NCBI RefSeq assembly: GCF_016859285.1
Contig: NC_053408.1
Span: 4,471,713-4,535,712, forward strand
DNA: 64,000 bases
DNA from: Xiphias gladius
Taxonomy: Eukaryota > Chordata > Actinopteri > Istiophoriformes > Xiphiidae
Direction of reading: 5' to 3'
Part shown: piece by piece, positions 1-43,039 of the stretch
How the letters are laid out: every line of letters begins with the position of its first letter
Numbering within the stretch: the stretch's first letter is position 1
Made by a program: the position numbers and the translations under genes
The notes under the pieces: generated by a model
Databases searched by the model: none
Seen by the model: only the letters and a program-made list of their open reading frames with translations
What the model was told of the DNA's origin: nothing

Positions 1-651
1 TGTAACTGAACACTCGATTCCTCAAGAAAGAGTCGGATATTTGTTTGATGCACCTTGCAAACGCTTGGATGAAAGAGTTGCATGTTGAGACACACAAATA
101 AGCTGCAATTTAGTACCACTTGCAGAGGGTTTTTATAGTTCTTGACATTTCGAAGACCCTCTTTAGACTAAGTTTTGCTTTCCTATTTAATCATAGTAGA
201 CATTTTACTGACAAAACCTTGGTAAATCCATAACAAAAAAGATGTTTTAAGTGAAGCTTTGGTTTTTCATCATAGAGACAGTTAGGTCTGCAAGTAGCGA
301 TTATTTCCATTATTGATCAATTTGGTTTATAAAATGTCAGAATATAGTGGAAAAGGCTCATAACAATTTCCCATTTACTAAGTTGCCATCCTCAGGTGTT
401 TTGTTTTTTCTGACCAACAGTCCAAGACCCAAAGATATTGGATTTACCATCATAGAGGACTAAGAAAACCAGCAAATATTCACATTTGAGAAGTCGGAAC
501 CAGCAAATGTTTTTGGCACCGTTACTTTAAAAAAAAAAAAAAAAACATAATTAATCATCAAGACAGTTCCCCATTAATTTTCTGCTCAACTGATTAATTA
601 TTTCAGCTCCACAGACGATGTAATCTGATTGTGTTCTCTGTTCTCTTCCAG
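1..651. other. Sequence upstream of the first visible thra exon, no gene seen
   Basis: AT-rich sequence with an A-run near 530-545 and no recognisable coding region. It ends in a pyrimidine-rich stretch and an AG at 650-651, which reads as a splice acceptor. The stretch is therefore probably intron of thra, with upstream non-coding exon(s) and the promoter outside the window. A transcription start inside this stretch cannot be excluded. Confidence 0.5.
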
Positions 652-988
652 ACTGGATCCTACTCCACCCTCCGTATCCCTGAGACCGACACCCCCCCGT
701 CGACCCCCACCCCCCTCCCTCCCCCCGGCCCCAGGGCCTGCCGATTTACACCAGCAGAACCTCCAACATCTTCCATATCTTGCAGCTTCACACCAAGCCA
801 CAAAACACCGACTTCAAAGGGGGGTCAGCTCCTTTTGGAGACCCCCTCCTTCCTCCCAAGCCCCCAGGGACGGGACCCTGTCATGTTTCACTGACTGACC
901 CCTCCCAACCGGCGAATGACAAGTGTGCATCCGAGGGCGGGGCTTGCCTCAGTCTCTCATAATTGGCTGCTGGATGGAATTAAGGTGA
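652..988 (+). other. thra: thra 5' UTR part of the first visible exon
   Basis: Follows a good acceptor (pyrimidine tract then AG at 650-651) and runs directly into the coding start at 989. It is C-rich around 690-730. It contains upstream ATGs at 883 (stop at 892-894), at 916 (out-of-frame ORF running to 1020, past the main start) and at 974 (5-codon ORF whose TGA at 986-988 touches the main ATG). The 5' boundary is inferred from splice-site appearance only. Confidence 0.6.
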
Positions 989-30517
<29,529 letters not shown>

Positions 30518-30888
30518 AACAGAATTGCCACCAGGCGAAGGGGCAGAGGAAGTTGGGGCAAACTGGGAGATGGGAAGGGCCATCATTTTTATAGGGGAAG
30601 GATGGAGGGAGAGGCCTCTTGGCAGAAATCCGCATTTCTGCGACATCGCATTTACAGTACGTGGTTTAAAAACTGGAAACAACAATAACAGAAACAACAC
30701 ACCAGCAACAGGAGAGTCAAGCAAACAGAGGATTTTGTTTTCTGAACACCCTCTCCTCCACCTCTTTCTCCTCCTTTTACTTACCCCTGTTTTAAAATCC
30801 GTGTGGGGGCCCTTCTGTCTAAGCATGATGTCTTATCTAGTAAGAGTTGTAGCCATTTGCCAAGACACGCACACAGATATACACAACA

Positions 30889-30940
30889 CATGCGCGCACA
30901 CACAAACACACACACGCACACACACACACACACAGCCACA
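30889..30940. repeat. CA microsatellite
   Basis: Imperfect CA run inside the probable thra 3' UTR. Confidence 0.9.
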
Positions 30941-31301
30941 GCCTGTTCCACCTCAGTTCTTCAGAGCAGCACTCTTTGCAGGGGTCCGTTCCCCCCTCTC
31001 TAGTTCTTTGTAGCGGTCACAGATTTACACGTTTTATAGCCCAGGTCTCCAGCTTCAAAGCTGGCCAACACCTCTCAGTATTATTTCTGAATAAGTGTTA
31101 AGGCATTCGTTCAGAGAAAATGGTCAACAGTGACACATTATCACTCACACTCGTACAGGCACACGCGATCAGAATAACACTGCACACTGAAAATTCAGTG
31201 GACGCTTTATTACTCTGGTGTATAATGGCTGTAGTAAAGCTACCAGACCTAGTTATTATCAATTTCTCAACTCAATCTGAGCCGTTACAGCTGTTTTTGG
31301 A

Positions 31302-31329
31302 GCTTCTTCTTCTTCTTCTTCTTCTTCTA
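31302..31329. repeat. CTT trinucleotide repeat
   Basis: About nine CTT units on the + strand in the probable thra 3' UTR. Confidence 0.95.
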
Positions 31330-31808
31330 AGAGCCCATTGAAACCGGTGCTATATTTATATAAGGCTACTCCAGTTTTATGACATTGTATTGTCTACCTT
31401 TGAAAAACATGCAGACCATGGCTCCATATCTACCTTCATTTTTGTCATTGGACCGGCTCCTGTGACATACAGTACACGCACACACGCAGACACACATATG
31501 AGCAGACTTGCCTAGTCATTGCCCGTTCTGCTTGTGCCAGCAGCCTAGCATCTTATGAATGACAATTAAGTCCTTCTCTCTCCGAGGAGTTACTGCATTG
31601 AGGGAAAGAAAGAAAGAAGGGAGGAGAAAGAGAGACACTTGGAAGCTGAGGGGAGGGAGGAGCGGAGATAGAGGGAGGAAACAAGATTTAATAGCTGGAC
31701 TGTAAATTCAGAGCCAGGGGTCAGAAGTAAATCTCCTGAACCCATCCTCCAAAGAGGTTTTGAATAGCAGCAACCACCAGCAGGACAGCAAAGCTCATTT
31801 TACACATA

Positions 31809-31880
31809 CTCTCTCTCTCTCTGACACCCCCCCCCACAAACACACACACACACACACACACATACACACACACACACACA
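31809..31880. repeat. CT, C and CA simple-repeat block
   Basis: CT run, then a C9-type run, then CA dinucleotides to 31880 with one interruption. Confidence 0.95.
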
Positions 31881-34593
31881 TAAAAAACACAGAACATCAC
31901 CTCAGAGTAACGTGAATGCCTCATTTTACTGTATGCACTGTGCAGCAGTGTTGATATACAGCCCTAACCTGCAGGGTTTGTACAGAGTCCTCTCCTCACG
32001 GACTCAGCTCAGTGTGGCCCCTCCAGGCTTCCATACACATTTGCCTTTTTTTACCATGGGCGTCACTGAGAGCAGGCAAATGCCAAGAAGGCTACCATTT
32101 ACCTCAATGTGGACACACCCCCAGGCTGGGGCAGCAATACTGCCCCTGTGGTGTCAGGCACTACCTCACCTCTGTGGACACAGGGCAGCTGCCCACAGCC
32201 TACACACAGACATACACCATTCAAGTTGGCGCATGAGTAGGTTAACACACAAATTGTGCATAATTTTTGCGTAGGTGCACACTTGTAGTCATGGAAAGAC
32301 AAAACACTCACAGCATATACACACACCCTCAGTGCTATCACTTGGTTGAAATGAAATACCACTGAAGACAGGAGGGCCAGCCATGCCCCTGGAAGGTTTT
32401 ACCGACTCCGGGGAATGGTACCCATTACATTCGGGTTATCTCTTTTTGTTATATGGGACCAAGTGTCATCTTTTGAAATTAGGATTTACTTGTTTCTGTC
32501 AAAACAGAAGCCGACTCACAAAAGCGACGAAGGACAGCCCAGCTGACACCCATCTAAGAAAAGTAGCAAGAGGATAAATAACGTAGAGTAACTAAAAACC
32601 CGTGGTGGCCACGTCCATTGAATTAGCATGCGCAGAAAGGGCGGTTTCTGTCTGCATCATGGGAATCTTCCATAGTACACCTATGATGGATGCCATTGGA
32701 TCTTGATAAATATGCTCATGGAAATAAGCTTTGTATCATGCATGGACAGTGCATTAGACGCAAAAAGATGGGATGTTCTCAACTGAAATGAAGCCTCTTC
32801 AGAGGCAACACAAAAGCTCCTTTAGTCTCATGCACTTTACCAATGCTCACCACTATAACAGTAATATCACATGGCAAACATCCATGGCAGATATCATAAT
32901 GTATTAGCCAAATGCCCATTGAAGAATTTTAATTTGACTATAAAAGCCCACTCTGTCCATTCCAATTCTGGGGCCAAGCCAAATCTGACTGGGTTTACCA
33001 CTCTTACAAGAAGAGATGAAACAAAAGAGAGACTTGGAAAATCTATTTTATATTCAATGCCAAGCAGTAGTTCATACTGGGCATTTGTACAGGATGGGTA
33101 ATGTGCACGCCGCAGATACACCTAAGCAGAGGAACGATTAGCAGGGATCATGGGTAATCATCACAGATGGCCAAGCCTAACTGCTTCAAATGTCTGGAGC
33201 AATGCTGGTAGGAGAGAGGAACTGGAGCACCACCTTGGGGCACAATGGCAGTGTCTGCTCTGACTCTCAGAACAATCCCTTCCTCAAGCACATCACCACT
33301 TCCAGAGATCCATCGCCTGCCCTGTCCTACCCTACCTTACTCTTGCCCACGACGGTGCCCTTTCTGGAGCCTAGCTCAGATCGAATTGCACCCCACCACC
33401 ATTATAACAGCCCCCACCCAGCTAGGCTGGTGGGAGTTTTTGCACTACTGCAGCAGTCCTCCCTTTTATGCCCTTACTCATCAAAGTTTAACCAATGTCC
33501 CTTGTTGGATTACACATTGGTGTGTCCCTCAACCATCCTGACTTGCTCTGTGTAACAGAGGCTGGCAGTTGCAGTGGGCTCAGCCCCAAACTTGTCTTGT
33601 TGTCAGTATTAGACCAACAGCACATAACCCTCACCCCTTACCCGACCCAACCAGGGGTGGAGAGAGATCCCTGCGTAGAGGGGTAGGGAGGGCTGTGTAG
33701 TACTTACTCATTCTCCCTGTAGTACTCATTTTCCTGTCATCCTGCCTACAGCAGAATCAACCCAGTGACATTTCAACTTCAGAACCCTCCTTGTCATCGT
33801 CATTCTTCCTCCCCCTCTCCTCTTCCCTAAGCACCCTAGCTATCTTACCCACTCACCGCTGGGTGGGTGGCCCCCAGTTCGGCCCAGAATCATTGACACC
33901 AAATGGGATCCAGGCCTTTCCCTTGTGAGACAAGGCTGGCCATAACTGCCCTCTAGAGTGGCACCACCGAATGAATGTGAACAGCAAAGCAGCAGCGAAG
34001 GGAATGAGAGACTTGAGCGCGAGAACGTGAGGATGCGAGAGAAGGAGCAAACGTGGGACAGGAAACAAGAAGCTGAGGGCCTCGACCCTCACTGCCATCA
34101 TTGACATGGGCGACAGAGGGCGATGTGGCTGGTTGTAGAGACAATGTTAACAAACACTCGGAGGAAGGGGAGATGGTGATGTAGGAATATGTACAGTCTC
34201 CCCTTCAGTTCCCACAACAGCCCCACATGAGCCCCCGCTCCCATGCCAGCTGACCACCCCAAATGCCCCCCCCCCCAGCTCCCTCAAAAAGGATAAACTC
34301 CAACTTTCATACGGTGAGGATCAGGACGAGATCCATTCCAGAGATGCAGGTTTGGAATTCCAACACATCTTTGTAAAAGAACTGAAAAAGAGAAAAAAAA
34401 ACCAACAAAAAACAAACATTGACATCCTTTGTTCTCATGAGCTGACTGGGTATGTGTGTGTGACAGTGGGGGTTATAATGCTGCTTTACCTTCTGAGTCT
34501 GATTTAGCTTAAGAAAAAAAGATATATGAAATGATTATAAATCCATAAAACAAAATGAAAAGAGATGACTAAAAAAAAAAAAAAAGACTCCTG

Positions 34594-34599
34594 AATAAA
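34594..34599 (+). terminator. thra: Candidate thra poly(A) signal, AATAAA
   Basis: Canonical hexamer in ctgAATAAAatta, followed within 25-60 nt by T-rich and TGTTTGTTTTT sequence that would serve as the downstream element. Confidence 0.45.
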
Positions 34600-36045
34600 A
34601 TTATTGGAGGTTTTTCATTTTTTCATTTTCTTATTTTTCTGTTTGTTTTTGATGCTTAAACTGCTCTGTGTAAAAGAGGAAAAAAAAAACAGCTGTAGTC
34701 ACTTTTTGACCATGCGTGCAGTGTAACATAGAAAATATTTCACTTCTTTTTCACATCTATAGTTTGTGTTGATAAGCCAACTGATCTGTTTGTCTGTGTG
34801 TCTGTCCAGTTGTCCGTCCCTTCTTATCAGGAGGAATTTACAACCAACAAAACAGGAATTTCTTTTTTATATTTTGTTTCTTTTTTTATGAAATACAACT
34901 TTGGAGAAAAAAAAAAACACAAACAGGAAAAATAATGCAACAGAAACTGAAAAAAAAAAAAAAAAAACAAAAAACAAAAACTGAAACACAATCTTGTCAT
35001 ACCTCACACAACCCAAAACTCAAAGGAACTTGGGAGGAGTCATATTTTGCAGGCACATGTGAAAGTTCAGAGATGCATATATAGATTTTAAAAAAATGTA
35101 TATGTTAAGATAATATGTGCTTGTGTGTACGCATCAGTAGAAATTACAAAAGGACTCTTCCCTCAGGCTCTGGTGCTCTCTATCTTATTGATTTGGTTCT
35201 CGGATGACGGGAGATGCAACACGAACATGAGAAAATGTTGTGAGCCCTTAGAGATCATCTGCTAATGTGAGCACTTCTCCAACTAAGAGGCACAGTCTAT
35301 AGACAGTAAACCTAAAATGTGAATGGCCCAGAGACTGAGGGACTATGACTTTTGTAATGGCTGAGTGTTTTATGGTATTGAATGTAGCTGACAGGAGGGG
35401 GCTGGACCTGAGCCCGGCACCCACAACCTAACTTCCACACACCAGCAGAAAGGATAGTGGTGTCACATAGAGGTTACAAACAACAAACAAAAACTGAGAA
35501 TATATATATTGCCCATCTGCAAGGTGCAATACTATGTTATGTATTTTTGTATGTTTTCTGTTTTGATTTTATTTTCATTTCATTTACATTTTATTTTGGC
35601 CATAACCAAGGATGTAAATATAAAAAAAAAAAACATACAACACTCAAGATTTATTGCAACAAAGTAAATTTAACCGCTCCATCCCGCCGTCACGTTGGAG
35701 GGAAAAAAAGCAAAGTGATGTGTAACGCTTCTTACATTTGTATGTGTGCACTCTCTCACGTGCATGCAGATCCATATTCAGAAGTGCCCCGTGACATTAA
35801 TCATTAACCCTGTGCCTCTTGTTTGCAAAGAGATAGATTCGTATCCCTCATGTTCCCACAACAACGTGACACGCTAGACATGAATGCCTATAGTTGTGTG
35901 TGTGTGTGTTCACCTGTGGAATCAGATTGATTTCTTCCAAACTATTGATGTGAGTGTTGCTAGCAGCCACACTGGCTAAAGGTCAACAGGGCAGTGGGAT
36001 TTTTTTTTTTTGTTTGAAAAGTGGGAGGTGGGAGAGGGGGATATG

Positions 36046-36051
36046 AATAAA
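36046..36051 (+). terminator. thra: Candidate distal thra poly(A) signal, AATAAA
   Basis: Canonical hexamer in tatgAATAAAagat. Would extend the thra 3' UTR to about 5.5 kb if used. Confidence 0.3.
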
Positions 36052-38869
36052 AGATAAGCAAGTTATTAATTGGCGTGAATGTCAGCTAACCTGGCTGCTA
36101 CACACCCACATTATAGTTGGAAAAGTCCAAATTGTATTCCCCCATTTGCCCACCACCCCGTAGCCTCCCAGATGCCAGCCATAAAACCTTGCAAGCTCTG
36201 TTTTCCACATGAGGTAGTAAGAGCCTGGACCAGTTTACGACTGGGACTTGTAGAGGCCCCATTTACACTTGTCATTTCACGTGTCTTTTCATTCACCCCT
36301 AGCCGCTTATATGCATCTCTGTTGGCCAGATCAATACAGTCTGATTGCCTCCGTCCGGGTTTTCCCGGGCTACGGGCAAATCAGGATCACGCCAGTCCAG
36401 CCCAGAGAGTGGTAATAATGCACCTGAAGCTGGTTAGAAACTGGCAAAATGCCAAAAGAAGAAGAACCTATGGAGTTTAGCAGTTTGATTAAAACAGTAA
36501 GAGTTCGCATTAACACAAGCACACGGACAAATTTCAGTCATGTATTACGAGCCAGAGAAAAGTTTAACCGTCTTCGCGGGCTCTCATTTACACCATTCCC
36601 TCACCCAAAGATCAATGCTCTCTCGCCCATGCAGATCACTCGGTGGTCAATCTGATCCGGGATCAGATTAACACTACATTAGCTAGGTGTGACTTTTGTA
36701 TGACCGGGTAGAGTGGAATTTCAGTGTAACTTTAGCATCTGTTGTCTCGAGGGACACACTCTGTAATTTGCCAATATTTACTTAGGAGGAGTAAACATTA
36801 CATACAGTTTTTATCTCGGAGAGATGGATGCATTTGCACCTTTTTAAAATCTGGCTAGTATGTGTCTTTGCGTCATCTTCTCGGTTGCGTTCGTAGCTCT
36901 TTTGATACCCATAAGTGTGAATGGGGTCTTTTGGTTACTTGGTTTACAACTCTCACTAGGCAAAAGTAAAAAGTAATTTTGGCTATGCCCAGTAATGACA
37001 CCAATAACTCAAGCAAACCAGGTTTTGCAAGACCAAAACAAGCAAAGTGCGGGTTTTGAAAGGCTGGCTATGCGGGGCCTTTAAGCCCGTCCCTCCATAA
37101 ATATCACGGTCTTGGTTTATTCTCACATGTTGACACTTTGGACGAAGGGTGGAGATTGTCTGTGATGTTTTTTTGGTGTTATGATTGTGTTTGGTTCCCT
37201 ACATGCCAAATGTAGAGTTTTTTGAAAACATGCAAGTAGCAAGATGTCTATGCAATTTCCCTCCAATTCCCTCCAAAATACAAGCTCAGTGTAACAACAA
37301 TGAGCCAGTTTTGCCTATGAAATCAATTTCGGCCCGGCTTGAATTCCAGATGTTTTTTGCTTGACCTAAAGACCCTTGCTACTTACTGTTGGCGAGGGTC
37401 CGGACTGCCCGGGTGAGCTGACCTTTAGCCCAGCTGACTTAGTTGGTCCTCGGGGTCGGTAACTCTTTGCTGTAGTCTCGGTCCCAGAGAACAAGCAGGA
37501 GGGGCACTGGGGATGTTGTAGAGAATAAGGATTCTATGAGATGTGCTGTTTTTTTGTAAACTGCTCAGAAAGTGGTGTGTGTGTGTGTATGTATGTGTGT
37601 GTTGTTGACAAGTTTGGGTACTACTTAACGTCTGCTTGATGCAGTGCTCTCATTGTTTGGTGGGTTGAAGGCCACAAAGCCTCAAATTCCAAGATTTAGA
37701 CAAGACCCTAAATTCGATCCTTCTGCAATATGTGTGTGAAGCTTTAATTTTTTTCTATCCTGCGACCAAGTTAATGTAATGTTAAAGAGTGGTCTGGGTG
37801 GTTGATGTCCGCCAGTGGGATGTGCGTGGCATAAGCGAGTTTACTTAACCCGCCGCCTCTGCTTTTGTGGAAAGGATTTGACCGGATTTGCACGCACAGA
37901 TCTTTCAAAAAATTTCTACATCACCCCACTGGAGATGAACATCTCCAACCTGCTGACCATCACTTGAGCACTTAAATGAAAAGCACTTTGAATGGCCCCA
38001 AACCAACCCATGATAAGTGGAAGAATCTTTGGTGCTAATGATTTTGACAAGATAAAAAAAAAAAATATAGAAGTGAATTGCACCCAAGCCAAATGCCTTT
38101 TGCACCATTTAATGTTTTTTAAATTAGTGTGACCCGAGAATAAACAGAGCCGCAGCCTTAAGGCAGAGACAGTCAGTGACTAATTATAAAGTTTACAAAT
38201 ATTTTTTAATGAAGTGCAATAAGTGAGTGAGTGAACCTTTTGGCGTATTTCTCGTCTTATCTGATCTTTTTTATGTATTTGTGGGGAAACCGTAATCTCC
38301 CGATTGCTTTTTAAATGCACCCACCCGTGAGAGCATCAGCTAGTCCCGCTCCAGACACACACACACGCATGCGCACACGCAAACACAGACCACCTTTTGT
38401 GACTGGGTAAAGGAAGCTATTGAAGGATTCTCTCAGGTAAAAGAACATTTTCTAATAAATGATGATGAACCTTAGATGGAAAACCATTGTTAGCTCATCT
38501 TTTTTTTTTGTCTTCTCTATTTACAATCAGTAATGTACCTTTTTTTTTTTTTTTCTGTTCTGTGTTCGGTCCTGGAACAAGTGTCAGGATAAAAACGTGT
38601 AGACATCCAGGTTCCAAAAAAATTGGACCCTCATCCATAAAGAATGATGCCCTCATTGCTTTCTTGGCCCTGAATGAAAACATATTTCTTCATGTGTGGA
38701 GGTGGGAAAGTCATGTGTCTGTCTGTCGGTTCTGTTCAGTGGGGAGCGTTTGTGAGTTGTGTTTGTTTGGGTTTAGTGCTGCACTGTGTGGACGCCCATT
38801 CACTCCAGGAAAAGAAAAAAAATAAATGTTAGGAATGACCAGAATAAAGAGTAATCATGGTAAATCAAA

Positions 38870-39180
38870 ATGATGAGATACTGTCAAAATTTTGACGTTG
38901 TATTTCAAAATGATGAAAAACGAAGTTGAAATTTTACATCTTACCTTGTAATTTTAATTTACTATGACATAATTTGGATTTAAAGTGACATTTTTGACTT
39001 GCAGTCTCATGATTTTGAGTTACTATCTAAAAATTACTACTTTCTCATTTTTGACTTAAAAAGTCAAATTTCATTATACAAAAGCTTTGTCATATTGTCT
39101 CAAAAGAATGACTTAGTGTAACATAATTTTTTGATCTACAGTCTCATTAATTAAATTTTTTATCATCCCTAACTTTTTAT
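38870..39180. repeat. Degenerate AT-rich tandem repeat (TTTTGACTT / TCTCAtaatTTTGA units)
   Basis: Repeated imperfect phrases of about 20-25 bp: 'tcaaaattttgac', 'tgatgagatactgtc', 'tttttgacttgcagtctcatgattttgag', 'tttttgacttaaaaagtc', 'tctacagtctcat'. The unit and its near-inverse alternate, a pattern typical of decayed fish minisatellite-like sequence. Confidence 0.6.
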
Positions 39181-42100
39181 CTTTTATTCCTGTTGGAAAA
39201 TGGCTGCCATACCACAGTGAAAACACACACAAGTTTCTTTTTAAATTATTTTTTTTAATTTTTTTTTTTTACTCGGGCCAGCTTCTTTTTTATTTCAAAA
39301 GTCCAGTTTGAGCATGTGATGCTAAATAAATCACATTTTGACTTTTCTCACAAACACGTGCCAGAGTATACAAAACCAAATTCAGCCCTTACTGTCAGTA
39401 ATAGCCGAGTCGTCGCACTTTCGCCCTTTACGGTCAAAGTGCCAGCAGCGATACCCAGCTCTCCCTCACCCAGTTGGCTAATGGTGTACATACAGCAGTA
39501 CTTGGCTCCCATCCACGCCGGGCATTATCACCCCCGGGGGGGGGGCAGAGGAACTGGCTTTGTTCTTCCATCCACAGGCCTGTTCTATTTCAGTGTGCTT
39601 ACTCGTTAAACTTTGTGATGTACTGAAAGGTTGGCATGGCTAGAACTAAGGCTGTGCATATACAGTATATGGCTGTGCGCATGTGAATGTCCGCCTCGAT
39701 GTTCATGTGAGAGAACTGTGTTTGGTGTGTGTAAGTGTGTGTGAACGCTTTGCTACGAACGTCTGTGGTGCTGATTTCTGATCGACCTGCCTCGCTTTCC
39801 CCTGCCGAACCCTCAAAAGCACCTTTTTAGGCCGCAGTACGTGACACAAGTCTGTAAAACAGAGTCCTGTCATAGACTTGTATTATTTCCTTCGAAGAAT
39901 GTAACTAATATTGTGTTCAGCAGGCTAACAGAGAGTAAAGTTTGGGGGGGGGCGCTTGGAAACCATTTATATGCGAGGGTGGTGGGGTTGGAAGAGATGA
40001 AACCTGAATTGCAAGAGTGGGTAATGTTTCAAAAGAAAAGCTGCAACGAATCCCACAAACAAAGGCCAGACTGCTGCTCACAGAATAGAGCAGATCACTG
40101 CTACAGCTACAGTTCAAAGCTTTGCAGTGTTGTTTCTCTCCTAACGATGGCCTCATTGATTACTTTTGTTGTGGCTACAGCGTGTTGCACAGGGCGCTCG
40201 AGGATTTATTGTGAACGCTTGCACTTACAATATGCGTGCTGTGGCGTTAGATCTCTGGTAAAGAGTGAGTTAGTGGGGGGGGGTGGCAGTCACTCCCAAG
40301 AGTAGGTTTTGTGTTATCGCTACACACAACATTAAATGACTGAATCGAAGCCAAGAGCCCCCTTTGTGGGCACACTAGCACACCAGCAAAAATCAGCAGA
40401 GACTATTTAAACCCATGAGCCGAACAATGTAAACAAAGTGCCAGATCTGCTGTTAAAAATTTTTGAAACATCAAGATGCATGACTGATTGCGGACTGATT
40501 TTTAAATTGTGACCGTTAAAATACTGCCACCACTTATTATTCGCTAACGGCTGAGCATGAGGCGTTGTGTAAATAGAGAGTTGTATCGATCGTGAGGTAA
40601 CACCTCAGTCCATCCATCACGGAGCTTTACTCACTGCTCTCCACTGCGATCTGACCACTAGACATTATGAATAGCTTTGCGTGGACACTGTCGCTGTCCC
40701 GTTTCTGAGACCGCTGCCTAGTACACCAAATCCCAAGACGGAACTAAGAGCACTTATAGGTGGTACCGTGGCCTCAACTTGCAAGTTGTTTTGTGCCGCT
40801 CAGACTATCTACAAGGAGATTTATAGTCATGGGGATATTTTTGTAAACGGGTGGGAAATCACATGCCTAGACAGCTAAGAATGTACACAGATGAGCTCAT
40901 TTATTCATAGTCTATCAATCAGAAATACAGATCAGAGATCAGATAAGTTACTTGAATTGTGTTGTAGTTTGGAGAGATCCGGGCTTATGAGAAAAATATG
41001 CAATGTTTGTCAGGTAGAAAATAAGGTTTTGAATTGGTTCAGAACTGCTCAGGTTTGATAAACCGGCCTCAAAGGGTGCTTTCCGTCCTCTCTCCTCCCC
41101 GCGCTCTCGGTCCAACGTGTCTCCTTTGTCCTCTGTTCTGTCAAACACCTCCGAACACTTGCACCGTTACCTCTCTTGGCACATGCAGTTCATAAGCCCA
41201 CTGTTGCATGCAAAACCAGAGGAAATGCTCTCTGCTCAGCTGACTTTGAAACCTCAGTATAGGGATCAAATTGTGAACCATTTACCACTGTCCAGCACGT
41301 CCAAGCCAGGAAATCCCAACCCCTCGTGTCCACTTCTGTACCACCTTTTTGCTGACATTGTTGACAACAGAAAGGACTAAGTGCTGCATGTACAGAAAGC
41401 TTGGCATGCTTATTGTATGTTTTTAAAAACATTAAGCAAAAACAAACTATGCTTCAAAGATTTTTTTTTTTTCCAGTGGTCTCCTCATCAGCAGGACCAG
41501 TGTTTCACTAAAAAGCAGATACACCTGGTGGACACAACAAGTTCTACGTTTTGTACGGAGCAGATGGTGCTGGTAGATGTTTCCATGTGCAACTCTATTT
41601 CTAGATGGGGTTATGCTGTACAAATGTCTATGAAATACTTGTGTCTGTATTCACTATTTTACTATCCACTTTCCTGTTAGAAAAAAAAAAAAAAAGATAG
41701 GATAGAAAAGCCACGTGCATCGGAGAACATATGATAAATCAAGAAACAGTGATGGAGGTCAAGAAACCTTTCTGTAGATCTGAATGAACGGGCCGTCAGC
41801 ATTGACAGAGTGGGGGAGTCGACTTTATCTTGATTTAACAGATGCCAGGTTTAAGGTCTGGACAATACATTCAACCACAGCACCTTTTGCAAACCAAGTG
41901 TGTTTAGACATTTCTGCAAGTTCCACTAGTAGTAGAAGCGTGCTGAAGTAAACCTCAGAATCTGCTGAGGTGGAGTTATCTCGGGGTTCAGTTTTGATTT
42001 GTTGTTTCTTTTGGAATTTGTTGTCTTTTTTCTTGGATTTTCTCAAGCACCCTGTTCGGCCTGCTTAGTATATTTATGACTATGGAAACACATTCTATAA

Positions 42101-42827
42101 CTTCATGACTTTAAACCAGCAGTAGATATTTTACAAAAGATACAAAAAAAAAAAAATAAACATGCAAATGAAATATAAAAAACCTTCACTGCAAAAGCTA
42201 ATACAAATACTTTTCTTACTTTTGTATCACTCCTTCAAGAGTTCCTTGCTTCACTGTGACTGCAGAGGCTGCTGGGAAAACTATGATGTGTTCTGCAGAC
42301 ACTCAGGGGTCATGACCTGTCTGGTCAGGGTCAGGGATACTTGGAAGGTGCCAAAGACAGCATATGAGGTGTTTTTGTCAGTTATGTTGAAACGTGTTCT
42401 CATAGCTCTCCATGCAAACTATAAACCAGGCAAGTCCCATTATCTCTGGAGACAACTGAGAATAACAAAGCACTAGAGGACGAAGCGAGGATTTCGCTCG
42501 TCCTGATCCAGGACTTTCACTGTGTGAATCACGGTCCTGGATGGGCATCTTTTGAAACCAGACATTTCGGCCACTCGGTGGTGCCTGAACTGCATTAGGG
42601 GAAGAATGTTGAAGGCGATCTTCCTAGCGACTTGTAAGGTGGACAAAAAGAGGAATTACTCTGGGCCGAGAAAGGTCTTCTCCTTTGAAGCCGATACATA
42701 TCACGTCAAATCGATGTCAAGCGAATGCAAAGTAACGACAAAACAACCAAGAAAGGTCTGTTAAGTCAATACATGGCATGTAAAATCGAGGATATCACAG
42801 GATTTCTTCCTCGCTCTCGCATCGTAT

Positions 42828-42900
42828 TGATTAGACCATTAATCAATCAAAATTTATTTGTATGGCACCTTTGACGTCAAATACAATTCAAAGTTTAAAA
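42828..42900 (-). mobile_element. LINE/SINE 3' tail fragment (ATCAATCAAAATTTATTTGTATGGC)
   Basis: The phrase around 42838-42870 is the familiar reverse-strand 3' end of fish L2-related elements, followed by a 'cacctttgacgtcaaat...caattcaaagt' segment. Only the last 70 bp are present. Confidence 0.55.
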
Positions 42901-43039
42901 ATGGACCGAGGGAATAATGCATACCAAGATTTAAAAAAAAAAAAAAAAAAAAAGAGAAAGAGCTGGATACAGCATCACCACTAAGCCTTGGTTCCAGTTT
43001 GTCCCAGTGGACACTTGTGGTACTGCAAAGAAAAGCATT

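Larger units (their letters stand above)
30518..34620 (+). other. thra: Probable thra 3' UTR (proximal poly(A) form)
   Basis: Continuous with the last coding exon and without a coding frame of any family. Contains CA runs, a CTT run, C/A-rich stretches and many A-runs. A 4-kb 3' UTR would resemble the long tail of mammalian TR-alpha1 mRNA. The end is inferred from AATAAA at 34594-34599 with T/TG-rich sequence after it; a distal signal lies at 36046. Confidence 0.5.

Noticed and set aside
31721..31924. Minus-strand frame with a signal-peptide-like MSFAVLLVVAAIQNLFGG
   Set aside because: It stops a few codons later, has no splice-linked continuation, and its upstream part is a translated CA microsatellite. 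It lies in the probable thra 3' UTR; taken as chance.
41473..41680. Exon-like block after a T12 tract and CCAG, with an open frame
   Set aside because: The polypyrimidine-AG looks like an acceptor, but the frame has no conserved protein content and no upstream donor or gene to join.
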